A stretch of DNA of 64,000 nucleotides from Panagrolaimus kolymaensis. Lineage: Eukaryota; Nematoda; Chromadorea; Rhabditida; Panagrolaimidae. The translations under genes and the position numbers were made by a program. The stretch spans positions 6,386,001 through 6,450,000 of the forward strand of contig JAJQJQ010000009.1 in assembly GCA_028622995.1 (NCBI GenBank), given 5' to 3'. A model generated the notes under the pieces. The model was not told where the DNA came from, ran no database searches, and saw only the letters and a list, made by a program, of their open reading frames with translations. This document shows, one piece after another, positions 35,108 through 46,880 of the stretch (position 1 is the stretch's first letter; each line of letters starts with the position of its first letter).

Positions 35108-37062
35108 ATGATGAGATCGACTATTATCCATTTATTTTTTGTTTTTATTTTCGGGGTATCATCATTTGCAAAATGTCAGTCTCAACAACAGCAACAGCAT
35201 CAACATTGTCAAGCTGGAAATTTACGAAAACTTATGCCAGAAGTTTCCATGTTTCCTCAAGATTCGCCAAATATAATTTTTTACGGGTTAACACAGGTTT
35301 GTTTGTTATTTCACATATTTTTTGCTTTTATAATTTTCGTTTTCGCGTTTAGGACTGCCAAATATTTTTTTCTCGGCCGGATCAATTAGAACAACTTTTA
35401 TCTTTTCGAGTTCAAAGCAAAGTAACATATTGTTTGCCTAATTTAGTTCAGCTTCATTGGAGACAATTTCATCATCATGGAATTGATGGTTCACAAATGG
35501 GTTTACAATTATTGTTTAAAAGAGCTAATAATCAAATTTGTACACTGCCGATTGATTTTCCATCTAAAAATGCTTTATCTGGTTTTAGCATATTTTCGTA
35601 GGCTTACTTTCCAAAAAAATAATTTTCAGTTTTTGTCATTTTAGTTATTCAATTTTATCTTCACTTAATTATGCTGCATGCTCATATATCCCAAATTCAA
35701 CATTTATTATGGAACCTGATCTTTCATTTATGGACACATCATATTCAGATGTTATTTACTTTGCTGAACCAACATCAACTGGTTCCTTTTGGAATATAAG
35801 ACAATTTAAGTTTGATAAAAATGGTTATTTTAAGTCATTGGAATCTTTTATAGTAAAAAATTTTGCGGAAGGTAAACAACAAGAAAAATTATTTACCGAA
35901 TTTCATAATTTATCAAATAAAAGGAATTTTTATAGAAAACCATCAACATTCAATTCATGCACGAGATTTCATTTTAAATCTTGATAATCAAAGACATAAA
36001 GTTTATGCAATTCAGCGGCATAATAAAAAAATTGCTTCCACGTGTGCTTATGATCTCTTGTTTCGGTGAGAAAAAAAAGACTAAAAATTGAAATAACTTT
36101 TTTGAAATTTAGACCTTCCAAATTAAAAATAAGTTTTGATGAACCTTTGCGTCAAGATTCAACCCAATTTAGAGTGAACTCATTTGCTGCGGAAGGATCC
36201 CATTTATTAATAGGTAATTCGTATCGAAAAGTATGTTCCATAAAAAAGTTTATGAATTTATGTTTAAAAATTAAATATTTAGAATCATGATGAATTTGCA
36301 TCAAAACTTTTCTTAGCTGAAAAAAGTGGAAACTTTTCGGCTGAATGTTTGCTTGAAATTCCTTATCTCGCTGAATTTGGTTTTATTTCAATGGAAACTA
36401 AAGAACTTCTCGAGAAAATTCATCTTCCCCATTTTGGTAATAAATAATTTTGTGTAAAGTAAAAAATTTTTTACACATTTTTGTTTTCAGGTCATCGTCA
36501 CAAAACACATAGACAGCAACAGCCACATGGTTCGTCGTTAAATAATTCATCTTCTCAAACCAGAACATCGTCTGCTTCCACAAAAGCATTTAATTTTAAA
36601 TCGACTTTTTCAACTAAAAGATTGACCACAACCGTTACTCCTGCAACCACAAGAAAAGGGTTTACAACAACCACCAGCAATAGAAAAAATGCGGCTAATA
36701 GCGATGAGGATGATGAAGACAGAGATTTGGATGTCGGAGATGGACGAATACTTGGAAGCGAAGAAAAAAATCAAAAATCTGCTGGCACCGCTGCAGAAAG
36801 AAATGACGAGAAAAATAATAATGAAAAAGAATTTAATGATGAAAATGAAGAGGAAGAAGACGAACTTGGCCTCATGACTGAGATAACAACTAAAAAAAAT
36901 CTCCCAGAAGAAGGAATTGAAGCCATGGAAAATAGTGGAGAAATTCCAATAGCCTCAAATGAAACAAATTCAGATACTCTTAGTTCTTTCGCAACAAAAA
37001 ATTTAAATAATATGGTTAAATTTTATTTTCCGGTGATATTAGCATTTATTTATTATTTATAA
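35108..37062 (+). CDS. Secreted or GPI-anchored protein of unknown family
   Basis: Seven exons (35108-35296, 35353-35597, 35645-35871, 35936-36065, 36113-36230, 36283-36436, 36491-37062) join to 544 residues. The first residues form a signal peptide (IIHLFFVFIFGVSSFAKC), followed by a Gln/His-rich run. The central 300 residues are globular, beta-rich in appearance, with scattered cysteines and N-glycosylation sites. The last exon is low complexity: first Ser/Thr-rich and basic, then strongly acidic. It ends in a hydrophobic tail (VKFYFPVILAFIYYL) with nothing after it. That layout fits an extracellular protein with a mucin-like stalk and a GPI anchor, although a short membrane anchor is also possible. 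I do not recognise the family. Confidence 0.65.
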
Positions 37063-37683
37063 AAAGAAAAAGTATATATTTTGTTTAACTTTGCTTTTAT
37101 TTATTTATTTTTTAAATGGGTAGTGTAAAATAAAGAAGTTAGAAAAAAACAATGTAGACAGGAATACAAAAAGAGGAAAAAGAAAAATCAAGATCAGTTA
37201 AAAATGAAATACAATTGAAAAAGATAATCTTCTTTTTCGCAACCAAAAAAAAAGTAAAAAAAAGTCGATGATTAGCTTGTTTGTGTGTAAAAAAGTTAAT
37301 TTTTTACGATCAAAATTATCTAAAACCGAAAATTCTGATATTAATAAGACAAAAATCAAAATTTTACAATTCTTTTTTTGAAAAATTAAGTCTTTTTATT
37401 TACTAAAATGTTTTTATGAACAAAAATGATAGCACCCTTAAAAGACATCACAAATAACTAACTACCTTATAAAGACAGCAACAATAATCAAAACTTGTTA
37501 CTAACAAATTGATGAATTAAAAGGCGGTCCCGCTCGCAAAAGGAGTGCTAGTCTTGTCAAAAAAAAATTCGATTGCGCAGTCGTCATCATCATCACCTTC
37601 CTTTTTCTTTTTTTTACCTACCTTTTATTAAAAAAAATCTTTAGGTGTCTTCATTTTTCATTTTCTATTTTTTTCCATTTTTA
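37063..37683 (+). other. Intergenic stretch
   Basis: This is the AT-rich 3' flank of the preceding gene and promoter side of the next one. No feature is seen apart from the acceptor at its end. Confidence 0.4.
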
Positions 37684-37684
37684 G
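37672..37684 (+). promoter_or_regulatory. Candidate spliced-leader acceptor
   Basis: TTTCCATTTTTAG lies five bases before the ATG of the small secreted gene. No upstream coding exon feeds it. In nematodes an acceptor just ahead of the start codon is typical of a spliced-leader addition site. This is inference from position. Confidence 0.45.
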
Positions 37685-37689
37685 CAATC

Positions 37690-38186
37690 ATGAAAACCAT
37701 TATTTTACTTTTATTTCTTTGTTGTATTTTTGAAATTGTAAATTCATTAGTTATTTATCGACGAAAACCTAAACCTAAATTAATTTGTAAAGAAGAAAGT
37801 GAATGGTTGCTAATTGCTCAAGCTTTAACTAAATCTGATTTTACAACCATTGCAAATGGAACATATTTTGAAGTAACCAATAATGATTCGCATGATAGCA
37901 GTAGTGAAAGTCGTGAACAAGTTCGACTTGTCCATCGTGGAAAACGAAGCATTAATCAAAAACCCATTTTGGAAGAATCAACTTTGACTGAACCTGTAAT
38001 TATTATTGATGTATGTTTTTTTTTTACTTTTTGACATTTTTATTAAGTTTAATTAAACCTTTTTATTTTTTTAAGGAATCCAATGATAATGATGAATTTG
38101 AGGTGATTGGCGATTTAACTAAAGAAGAAAAGAAAATTTTGCAACGCAAACTTGCTGCTACTTGCAATGCGCTATCTTTGGACTAA
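37690..38186 (+). CDS. Small secreted protein with dibasic site, unknown
   Basis: Two exons (37690-38010, 38076-38186) encode 143 residues. A signal peptide (IILLLFLCCIFEIVNS) is followed by a basic RRKPKPK patch, a Ser/Asp-rich region with two N-glycosylation sites, and HRGKRSINQ. The last is a good furin-type or prohormone cleavage site. The remainder is acidic and ends in a helical KEEKKILQRKLAATC segment. The layout (short, secreted, one dibasic site) is compatible with a peptide precursor or a small processed secreted protein. No repeated peptide and no amidation signal at the C-terminus was seen. I do not recognise the family. Confidence 0.6.
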
Positions 38187-38469
38187 AAAAAATTAACCTA
38201 TGACGACAACAGCATTTTTTTGTTTATGAAAAAAGTTTGTTAATTAAATTGTACATTCTTTCTCGTTATTTCTTATTATTTTCGGAATAAACAAGGTCAA
38301 AGTTTATTGATCACATTTTTAAATGTATCATAAAAATTTTAATCAATCATTCTGCATTTAAATTTTAATCTTCATTTATTTACAAAGCAAAATTTTGTTT
38401 AAAATAATTTAACAATTTATAACTAACGCTACTCATTTAACTAAAAATTGATCCCAAACAATGCTGCTT

Positions 38470-40193
38470 TCATTCAGCATATTCAGTTCTGAAAGCTCGT
38501 TTAAACCGTCCAAAAGTAATAATCCATCGATATTTTTGAAAACATGTTGCAAAACCAGCTGTAACAATAAATATAAAACCAAAAGTTAAAAACCATGTAA
38601 GTAAAAATGATTTCCAAAAAGTTAAATATAAATGCGGGCAATTATTTTGAAATACAACAAAATGAAATATTTCAAATTCATTATTTGTTTCGGGCAATCG
38701 ACATTCATCTTGAGTTTCATGGTTTTTGGGATACTCAAAGGGGCTTTCAGTATTTGGTTCTTCCACGTTTGTTAAATTATCAACCTAAATTTTAATGATT
38801 TTCTTACAAAGTTTAAGTTTGTCAAAAACTTACAATTCCATATCGAATAATTTTAATTCCCATATCTTCAATATTTTGTAAAACATTTTGTTCTTCAACT
38901 TCTTCCCAAAATCGTTTTGGAGCTAAAAATAAATAATCTTGTTCATCTTCCTCATAAGCACCTGTAGTAAACTTTCTGGTTGTTATTGCAAATTGAATAG
39001 TGAATTCTTGCATTAATGAAGAACAATGAAGTCTGAATATTACTGTTGGATTGGTTGTCTAAAAATTATAAATTATTGATTTTAGTTTTAATGCAAAAAA
39101 TTTACCAATAATTCGGATTGAAATTTACCAGGTAGCGATGTAGCATTAACTAATGCTACGGCCAATAATTCGCCAAATGACAATCCGTACGTGTTAGTTG
39201 GAGCAAGATATTTTGGAATGAATGAACTTATAGTTAATGAAATAAATTGATGAGTATAAAATTCTGCATTCTTCATACATTCTTGATCCAATGGAAATTG
39301 AGGGTCAATATCGAGAGGCTGAAATCACAAATTTTTCTTAAAAATTTGATTTTGATTTAGCTTACTTCAATAACAGCGCAATAACATGGTATTCCTTCGG
39401 TTGCATAAAGGGGTAAAAAAGTATTACAAATATAATTTTCAGTTATTGGGCAAATATTAGTATAATTACTTTCATATATTTCCAAAAAGTCTTCTGCTGG
39501 AAGATAGAGATCATCATCTTCAGGAACAAAATAATCACCAAATTCCCATGTTCTTGGTTTTCCAAAAGCGTCAAAAGCTTTATCAGCTTCACGATGAGCT
39601 GAATAATGAAACAATGCCATTCTTTTAATTAAACTGTAAATCAATTTTTTCTGTTCAAATTCCATTGTTTCATTATAAAATGTATGAAACATCGTTTTTC
39701 GTTCCAATAATATCGCAATCCATAAAACTTCAGCCAAATCATTTATGACAAAAACATTTGAACCCATTTTAGTTTCATTAAAGAAAAATTCATTTAAAAA
39801 ATCATCCACATTTTCATAAAATGTTTGATTTTCTTTGTTATATTTTGCATTCAAATAAGGAGGAAATTTTATGGTGTCTGAAATTCTCGGGAGTTTGCCA
39901 CCGTTTTTTGAATAAAAATTATAAATGCTTGTATTCCATTGATTTAAGACTGCTTTATAACCTAAGTGAACCATATTGTTGTGAATTTCTTGCAAATAAA
40001 ATATATCCGAATAATGATGATAATTTTCCCATAATCTTATTGCTAAATCATCCGGGATTTTATTGATATTTGTTAATCGTTGTTTATCACTTTCAGAAAA
40101 TGAAGTAAAATTTGGTGAAGGATATTGTGAAACGAATAAACACAAAATTGGCAGCACCAATAATAATGACACGCGAATAATTAATTTTTCCAT
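38470..40193 (-). CDS. Type I membrane glycoprotein of unknown family
   Basis: Four minus-strand exons join in frame to about 530 residues. The first (39366-40193) begins with a signal peptide or anchor (RVSLLLVLPILCLFVSQY). The lumenal part carries several N-glycosylation sites and a Cys cluster near its end (ITENYICNTF, GIPCYCAV). The last exon has one strong membrane segment (FLLTWFLTFGFIFIVTAGF) and a short basic tail. The start ATG lies only 124 bases after the stop of the upstream same-strand gene, which is typical operon spacing in nematodes. I do not recognise the family. Conserved-looking pieces include YLAPTNTYGLSFGELLAVAL and DMGIKIIRYGI. Confidence 0.65.
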
Positions 40194-40291
40194 TAAAACT
40201 CAACTTTTTATCAAAATTATTTTAATCAAATTTGTTTTTAAAAAATGTAATTAAAAGGCTTTAACCTTTCTTTAAAAAAATAGTTTAATTA

Positions 40292-40297
40292 TTTATT
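40292..40297 (-). terminator. Poly(A) signals of the upstream orphan gene
   Basis: Several AATAAA hexamers on the minus strand (40292-40297, 40303-40308, 40310-40315) follow directly after the stop codon at 40317. They lie before the next gene's start at 40193. They fit 3'-end formation inside a short intercistronic gap. Confidence 0.45.
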
Positions 40298-40316
40298 TAC
40301 TTTTTATTATTTATTA

Positions 40317-41349
40317 TTATTTTTTATCTTCAATAAATCTACCCCCAAAATACCCTTTTAAATATCCATCGGCAGTTCGATAAGTTTTAATTATAACAGT
40401 TTGATTTTTAACTAAATCGATTAATTTAAAAAATCCTTGTTGTTCAGTTATTAAATAATCAGGCATTTCATCAATCTCGAAAATGATTGGAGGCTTTTCA
40501 TCTGGCAATGGATCTCTTAAAGGTTTTGTATTCTCAATTATTCTTTCACCATAAGGTCCAAGAATTCCAATTTGATCGAAAGGAATAATGCCTTCAACAA
40601 TGCATTCAGAAACTTTTTCTTCTTTTGGAAGCGGTGGTTGTTGCTCATTAATGCCATTGGTTAAAAGCTCTTGGAATTCTTTTTCAGCGGCATCGAGAAT
40701 TGTTTCTTCTGTTTTGCTTTGAACCATCTCCATTAATTCGTGAACTTGGCCAGGCGGCCATCGTTGTAGCTCTTCATAATATTTGCTCCTTCGTGGATAA
40801 GTTACAAACAAATCTCCGGCATTTTTATGAAATTTGTGTCTTCGATAAAGCCAAACTACCGAAGCATACTATAAACACAAAAAATAAAAAAAGTAGTAAA
40901 ACCAAACTATAGACTTACAATGCAAGCAAAAAAATGATGAACTAAAGCCATAATAATCGCTAAACCAAAACCAACTAAACGTCCATAATGCTCATAAATC
41001 CATGTCTGTCTCATTACTCGGGGAATACGAAAATAATGAAATTTTTTCTTTTCTTCTTGACTCGCATTTTCAAATCGAAAATATTGTACAATTAATTCTT
41101 GATCTTTTTGTCGATCTTCTTGCTGCCATTTATTATAATACTCATTGTTATATCTTTTTATTCTTGTTAGCTATAAAATTTACACTTTTTAAGACAAATC
41201 GAAAAAAAGTAAGTTTTTTTTATTACATTTTTAAAAAAAAGAAGTTGATTCATTTTAGTAATGTTGTAGTTGTTATGTAATATTTTTCCCTTTTGAAATG
41301 GAACATGATAAATTAATAATGAAAGAAGAAGATAATTTATCATTACTTT
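40317..41349 (-). CDS. Membrane protein of unknown family
   Basis: Three exons on the minus strand give about 250-290 residues. The first is uncertain: it ends at about 41224 and starts at an ATG near 41349 or 41249. The next is about 40920-41171. The last is 40317-40868. The order is a basic and aromatic N-terminal region (RYNNEYYNKWQQED), a membrane segment (LVGFGLAIIMALVHHFFACI), then WLYRRHKFHKNAG. A soluble region with PRRSKYYEELQRWPPGQ and a C-terminal acidic, Pro-rich part follow. One membrane pass with a long C-terminal domain is visible. I know no family with this pattern. The gene sits just upstream of, and probably in an operon with, the type I membrane glycoprotein. Confidence 0.6.
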
Positions 41350-41798
41350 TAATAATAACAATACATGGCAGTAGTAGAGCAGTAATAATAAATATTTTAA
41401 TCTTATTAATCATTAATAATATCCAAATTTTATAGTAATAAAAAAATTAAGACAAAATAAAAATATAATATTTTAATTTTTACATTTATTTAAAAAAGTA
41501 ATAAAATTAATAACTTTTATTGAACAAGCTTTATTTCTATGCAACGAAAACATTAATGAACAAATAATAAAGTTGTTGGAAAACACACCCGACTTATAAA
41601 TAAAAAAAAGTAAAACAACAACAACTAAAGCAAAAAGTGGCGCAGAGCCACCACAAGAAAAGCTTAAAGTATATAAAATAAAAAAGTCGGATAAAAATAA
41701 ATGCAAAGACACAAAAAGGGAAGAAAATGAAGAAAATAGTGCCACTGCGCGACAGCAACATAGAAGACAACACGTTACTTTATTATTATTTTATTTTT

Positions 41799-44105
41799 TT
41801 AACGAGTAGTTCGTGAGCCACTGCCATAACCACTTGAAGAAGGAGGGGATTGAAAATTAGGAAAATTGGTTGAATGTCCACGTAATGCGGGTGCAAGCTT
41901 AGAAATAATTTTATCTAATTCCATTTTAATTTTTAATGCGGTATGGCGACTTTTTAAATTATCTGCCCACATATCTTCAATAAGTTTTGCAATGGCTGCA
42001 TATGGGCTCTAAAAATTGATATATATTTATTTATTTTTTACTTTACTCTTCCTTTTTCTTTTTAATCTTACATTTTCATTTTCTCTCCAAATTGATGGAA
42101 AAGTAGGTCGAAGTCGTTGGATGCATACAATTTGGCGCATTTGCTCAATCGTAGGATCATTGGATACAAATTCGTCATATGATAATCGGAAGGGCTTAAT
42201 CGTAGTGGATGCCTCATCTTTCACTTCAGCAACTAAAGGCACCGCTTCGCCGAGGCATTGAGAAGATTGACTTCTTATGATTCCGCTTTCATTTGATGAA
42301 TTGCTTGATATTCTTCGATGTTTGGCATTGCTTTCTATCGGATTATTGTTATCAACGCGATTAAAAATTTCCCAAAATACTAATCCAAAGGAATAAATGT
42401 CGGATTTAATAAACTCTTCAAAATTTTTAATATTTATACTTCCTTTAAGGACTTCAGGAGACATGTATCGTCGAGTACCGGATTGAGGATTCAAATGAGC
42501 GGGAATTAGTTGTCCCTTTTCCCTGCAAAAAAAAAAGTTTATCTAAAAGTCTTTGTTTGAGATAAACTAACATTCTAACTGCAAGGCCAAAATCTGCAAT
42601 GCAACAAACATTTTTTCTTTTAACAATAATATTTTTTGATTTTATATCACGATGCGCAATTTCGGGTTTATATTTATTTCCAGTTCCAAGGACTTTAGTA
42701 TGTAAATGTTCTAAACCGCAGACACTTGTTAATGCAAGTTGCAAAGCTTCATCAAGATCTAAATCTTCATGTTGGCGAAGATAATCAAATAACGATCCAA
42801 GTGGGTGGTAATCAGTAATCAAAAGCATTTGGGTTATGGAATCTACGCTGCAAATATCAGCCGCAACAAATTCTATAAAAAGCAAATCATTATTTAAAAA
42901 CCATCGCGCAAAAAAAACGTGCTTACGAAGAATATTTTCATGATTTAACATTCGAGTTTCATAAATATCTTTCTCATTCCTCCATGATTCTTCTTCATTG
43001 GTGTAAAAAGTTTTAACTGCGACTATTCGAGTCCGAAACAAAGCTTTCTGCACGCATCCATATCGACCTCTTGCAACTTCACTTAAAAATGTTAAATATT
43101 GAGCTGCGGTTCGAGGATTCAATGGTGCAAAATGGAGGGCACTAAAAAACGATAATTGGAATCAATAAATAAATAAACGGGTTTAAAAAATAACTAACGA
43201 GTCATCAAAATCACATCCAAGTGAATCACTTCCAACAGATGAAAATGACATTTTTCTTTCACATATTTGCTTCTTTTTATTTTCTGAAACTGTAAAATTT
43301 TTAAAACTTAATTTTAAATAAAGAAACAATACCGTAAAGTTTTCGTACAAAAACAATGGCTAATGCCATGATTGATAATCCAAAGGTCATTCCGATGATG
43401 CCATAAATAAGAAATTCACTCCAACGAGATTTTAATTTATCACTATCGATAACTAAAACTCAATAACGCTTAAAGAATAATTGTTTAAAAGGTTAAAGAG
43501 TCTTACTGTCATCTTCTTGAAAATTAACAAAAGGTGGAGGCATAATTTTAATATTACAAAAACTTCCTTCATAACAGCAAGCAATACTAAATGGAACTTC
43601 ATGATGGCTTCGACCTTGATTGCACTAAAAATTTTCGAGCAATTAACAACTATCTTTTAAATGGTTTTATTACTCACCGTTAAATGAGATCCTTTATCTT
43701 TAATATTATTAATTAAAGATATTTCTCTTTCATATGGCGCACATCCATAATAATGAAGCTTTTCCATGCGATCATGTTCTTCATTGAATTGTAATTTCAT
43801 GGAATGATAACAAGCCGCATTTACGTGCTTCAAACAAATTTGCTCATCTGCATCACATCCATCTGGACCTAAGCTACAGAAACACAAATTTCGATCATCT
43901 CTACCTTCCTTGGGAATAAAATGTCGATTAAAATTATAAATTTTTTCTGTTACATTTTCGATGCCTAAAATAATTTAATAGCTTCTAAGTTTTTTAATTT
44001 TGGTTCTCAAAAAAGCCTACTTTCATCCTGGAAACTTCCATTAATAGTAAAGCTGACGATTGAATGAACTAAAAAGCATCCAATCGTCAGCGCTGATAAC
44101 AGCAT
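41799..44105 (-). CDS. daf-1: TGF-beta receptor type I serine/threonine kinase (DAF-1-like)
   Basis: About nine exons on the minus strand encode roughly 600 residues. A signal peptide ([17 protein letters not shown]) is followed by a Cys-rich ligand-binding domain that ends in the hallmark [10 protein letters not shown] box. One membrane segment ([22 protein letters not shown]) and the kinase come next. Kinase motifs are ARGRYGCV (glycine loop), IVAVKTF (lysine), [16 protein letters not shown] and [26 protein letters not shown] and [13 protein letters not shown] favour type I over type II receptors. No TTSGSGSG-type GS box is visible between the membrane segment and the kinase; only [11 protein letters not shown] appears there. 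A Ser-rich insert of about 45-50 residues (around 42215-42365) interrupts the C-lobe. In C. elegans the divergent type I receptor DAF-1 acts in dauer signalling. The choice of daf-1 rather than sma-6 rests on this divergence. Confidence 0.82.
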
Positions 44106-45165
44106 TGATTTTATTGTGATTTCCGTCTTTATTTTTCTTTCACAATATTTTTAAAAATACAAATCCATTAATCAAATAAATAATAAAAATTGATTAATAA
44201 TGATACAACTTCTAAGAATAAAATTGATGATGAAAATATTTTTGATACACCCTTGATTAATCAATTATGTAGTTTAAAAAAACGCAAAATAAATGAACCT
44301 GAAAGCGCAATCATGAGGTAAGTTAAAATGACAGACAACTACACGTAGGAAATGTCAATTCTCGACGACGACCTACTCCTCTTTTTTATATTTCTTCATT
44401 AACTGTTACTTTTTTTTCTTGCTGTTGAGTCTGCTAATGAGAAAACAAAATAATTGCGCATTGATTTTTTCTTGTGCGTAAAAAAAGAAAGAAAAATAAA
44501 CGAAAAGTAAGTTTACCAATAAATTGATTAACTTTGGTAGAAATCACGGAAGCGTAAGGAAAATTGCACAAAAACTTTCAATCATGTTATCTTCTCTTCG
44601 TTTTTCTTGACGTTTTTAAAAGCGCTGTTGTAAAATTTTAAAAACAATCTTTCTTAAAAAACTAAAAGAAAAATTTATTTTAGGTGACAACAACCATAGG
44701 CATCTTTCCATTCATGCCAGTCGTCAACGACGAAAGAGTTTTATTCATGCCGAAGGAAACCATTGCCGCGCAATATCGCGGTCATCGGGTTTGTTACTTC
44801 TTTGTCCTCCTTCACAAAAAAAAATAAAAATTTCCTCAAAAAGCATACCGACAATGTGGCGCCTCGTAAAAAAAAACATCGACTGAATGGCGCCAATTGT
44901 TTTTTGTCGGTTCTTCTGTTTCCAAACGAGCCACAGCTGTCAAAAGAGAAGTCTTCTTTTTATAACCTTAGAAATTCGTAATAAAAAAATTACACACTCT
45001 TTTCAATGGATACTGTAATCAAAGTAAAAAAAATGATAGAATCTTTATTTTTTCGATTAAATACCACGCATAAATACAAAACAATTTAAACAAATATTAT
45101 AAACATAAATTCTTTATTCAATAATAAGGCGAAAGTGAAAGAAATTCGTTTTGTCATTGGAAAGT
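44106..45165 (-). other. Intergenic region
   Basis: About 1.06 kb between the receptor start and the chat-1 stop. The part near 44680-44950 is more GC-balanced and may be promoter DNA for the receptor. No gene is supported. Confidence 0.4.
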
Positions 45166-46719
45166 TCAATCATGACGAGCCATAACAAGATCAAGTTGTG
45201 CCGATTGATAATGCCTAAAATTGATTGTTAATATTACTGCCGTTAAAAAATATACACTTACTTTTGTCCATATTTAAGATGAATAAATAAGAAAATTAAA
45301 CCAAGTAAAAGGCAAATGCCACCAACAAAAAGATATGCAATACCAAGGAATGAATTTTGTCCACCAGCCCAGCTTGTAGTTGAAATAATAAAGAATTTTT
45401 TACCATTGAAATCTTTCACAGGATAATCTAAAAAATCTCATAGTTAAAGAAGCTACAAAATATAAAAGCTTACTGTTTTGAATATTAAGTGTATACACTC
45501 CAGCAGGAAGTCCATTTTGATATGTTCCTGATCTAACTAACTTCCGATATGGTTTTCTAAAAGTAGGTAAAGCAGCTGTTCTCATCCATACAATGAAGTC
45601 AACATTTTGAAAGCCATTGTTATCAGGATTTTGCAAATCGAGTTGACAAGGACTTTTAATCCAGTTTAATGGTTTCACAGTATTCTAAAAAATTTTAGTC
45701 AAAAAAGCACATTAAATATGCCAATATTCCCACCTGAAAAGCAGCACACAAATCTCCACCAGCTGGAATAGCAGGATTCTTGAATTTTTTATCTCGATCA
45801 ACATCCCAAACAATGCCTTGATATGTCCAATCGACTTTTCCATTTCCACTTAACAAAACAAAGGTATCTAAAATGTGAATATTTATAAAGAGATTTGAAT
45901 AATCAACATACCATTAAACATTGAATTTGCTACAGCACCACATGGAGCAATGGGTAGTGTGGTTGTAGTTGTATTAACTCTAGCATATGGATCACATTCA
46001 GAAACCGACTAAAATATAATTGTGAACATAAAGCAGATTGAAAGTAAATAAAACCTACATCAAGAACACCATTCAATTGCTTATCATTTCTGCTTTTCAA
46101 ATATCTTCGATGATTTTGATAGTAATTTGTTAAACCATAATAGAAATATACGTCGCCAGTAAAATCTTCTTCAAGAGTGATTGATATAGTACAAGTTTGA
46201 GGACTAACCGGACAATCTATATATGGAACACTAAGTTCTTTCACTAAAAGATAACTAAATGAGTAAGAAGTAAAGATACAGAATGACATACCCGAATTAC
46301 TTGCTAACACCAAGAAAATACCAATAGGAATAAATACAAAAGATACGAGAAAAATTGTTGGAATCACCGTATTCGCTGTTAATGTTGGCTCCCATGACTT
46401 GAGTTTTTGTTGACGTAATCGACTAGCTGGAAAATTCGAACATAAGCGATAAACAAGAGAAATTAGCTAGCTTACGTTTTGGTTTATTCTTTTTCGGGCC
46501 ATTTTTAGGCTCAGGAGGAGGTGTTGGCGGGGGAATCGAATATTCAGTTTGATTATTTTGCATATATTGAAGTTCAGTCGGACGATTTTGTCCACTTGAT
46601 GATGGATTAGCAGATATTTCAGATCGATCGGCGCGAGATCCTCGGTTTAAAACAGTAACATCGTTATCATAACTAGAACGGTCTGCAGGAAACTCAGTTG
46701 ATTGAGCTCCATGACTCAT
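45166..46719 (-). CDS. chat-1: CDC50/LEM3 family P4-ATPase chaperone
   Basis: CDC50 (TMEM30) proteins are beta-subunits needed for exit from the ER and activity of P4-ATPase lipid flippases; C. elegans CHAT-1 partners TAT-1. About seven exons on the minus strand show a Pro/Ser-rich cytoplasmic head and [18 protein letters not shown]. The first membrane segment follows ([19 protein letters not shown]). In the lumenal domain are [35 protein letters not shown] and [14 protein letters not shown], then [13 protein letters not shown] and a [11 protein letters not shown] block. The second membrane segment ([19 protein letters not shown]) precedes the short tail. All are family hallmarks. The ATG directly follows an acceptor-like TTGAAG, 162 bases after the nfu-1 stop, suggesting downstream position in an operon. 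Confidence 0.92.
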
Positions 46720-46817
46720 CTTCAAAAAACGCATTAATTTACAGATAGATAAAATTATTACAGATAAAAACTTGGTTAGTACCAATACAAAGAGTAAAAA
46801 GAGAATACAAATAATTA

Positions 46818-46823
46818 TTTATT
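46818..46823 (-). terminator. Poly(A) signal of nfu-1
   Basis: An AATAAA on the minus strand lies about 58 bases beyond the nfu-1 stop and about 100 bases before the chat-1 ATG. This is the usual geometry between genes of a nematode operon. Confidence 0.5.
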
Positions 46824-46880
46824 AATAATCAATATACTAGCTACTATGCATAACAAATATAATCAAAATACTAAATGAAC

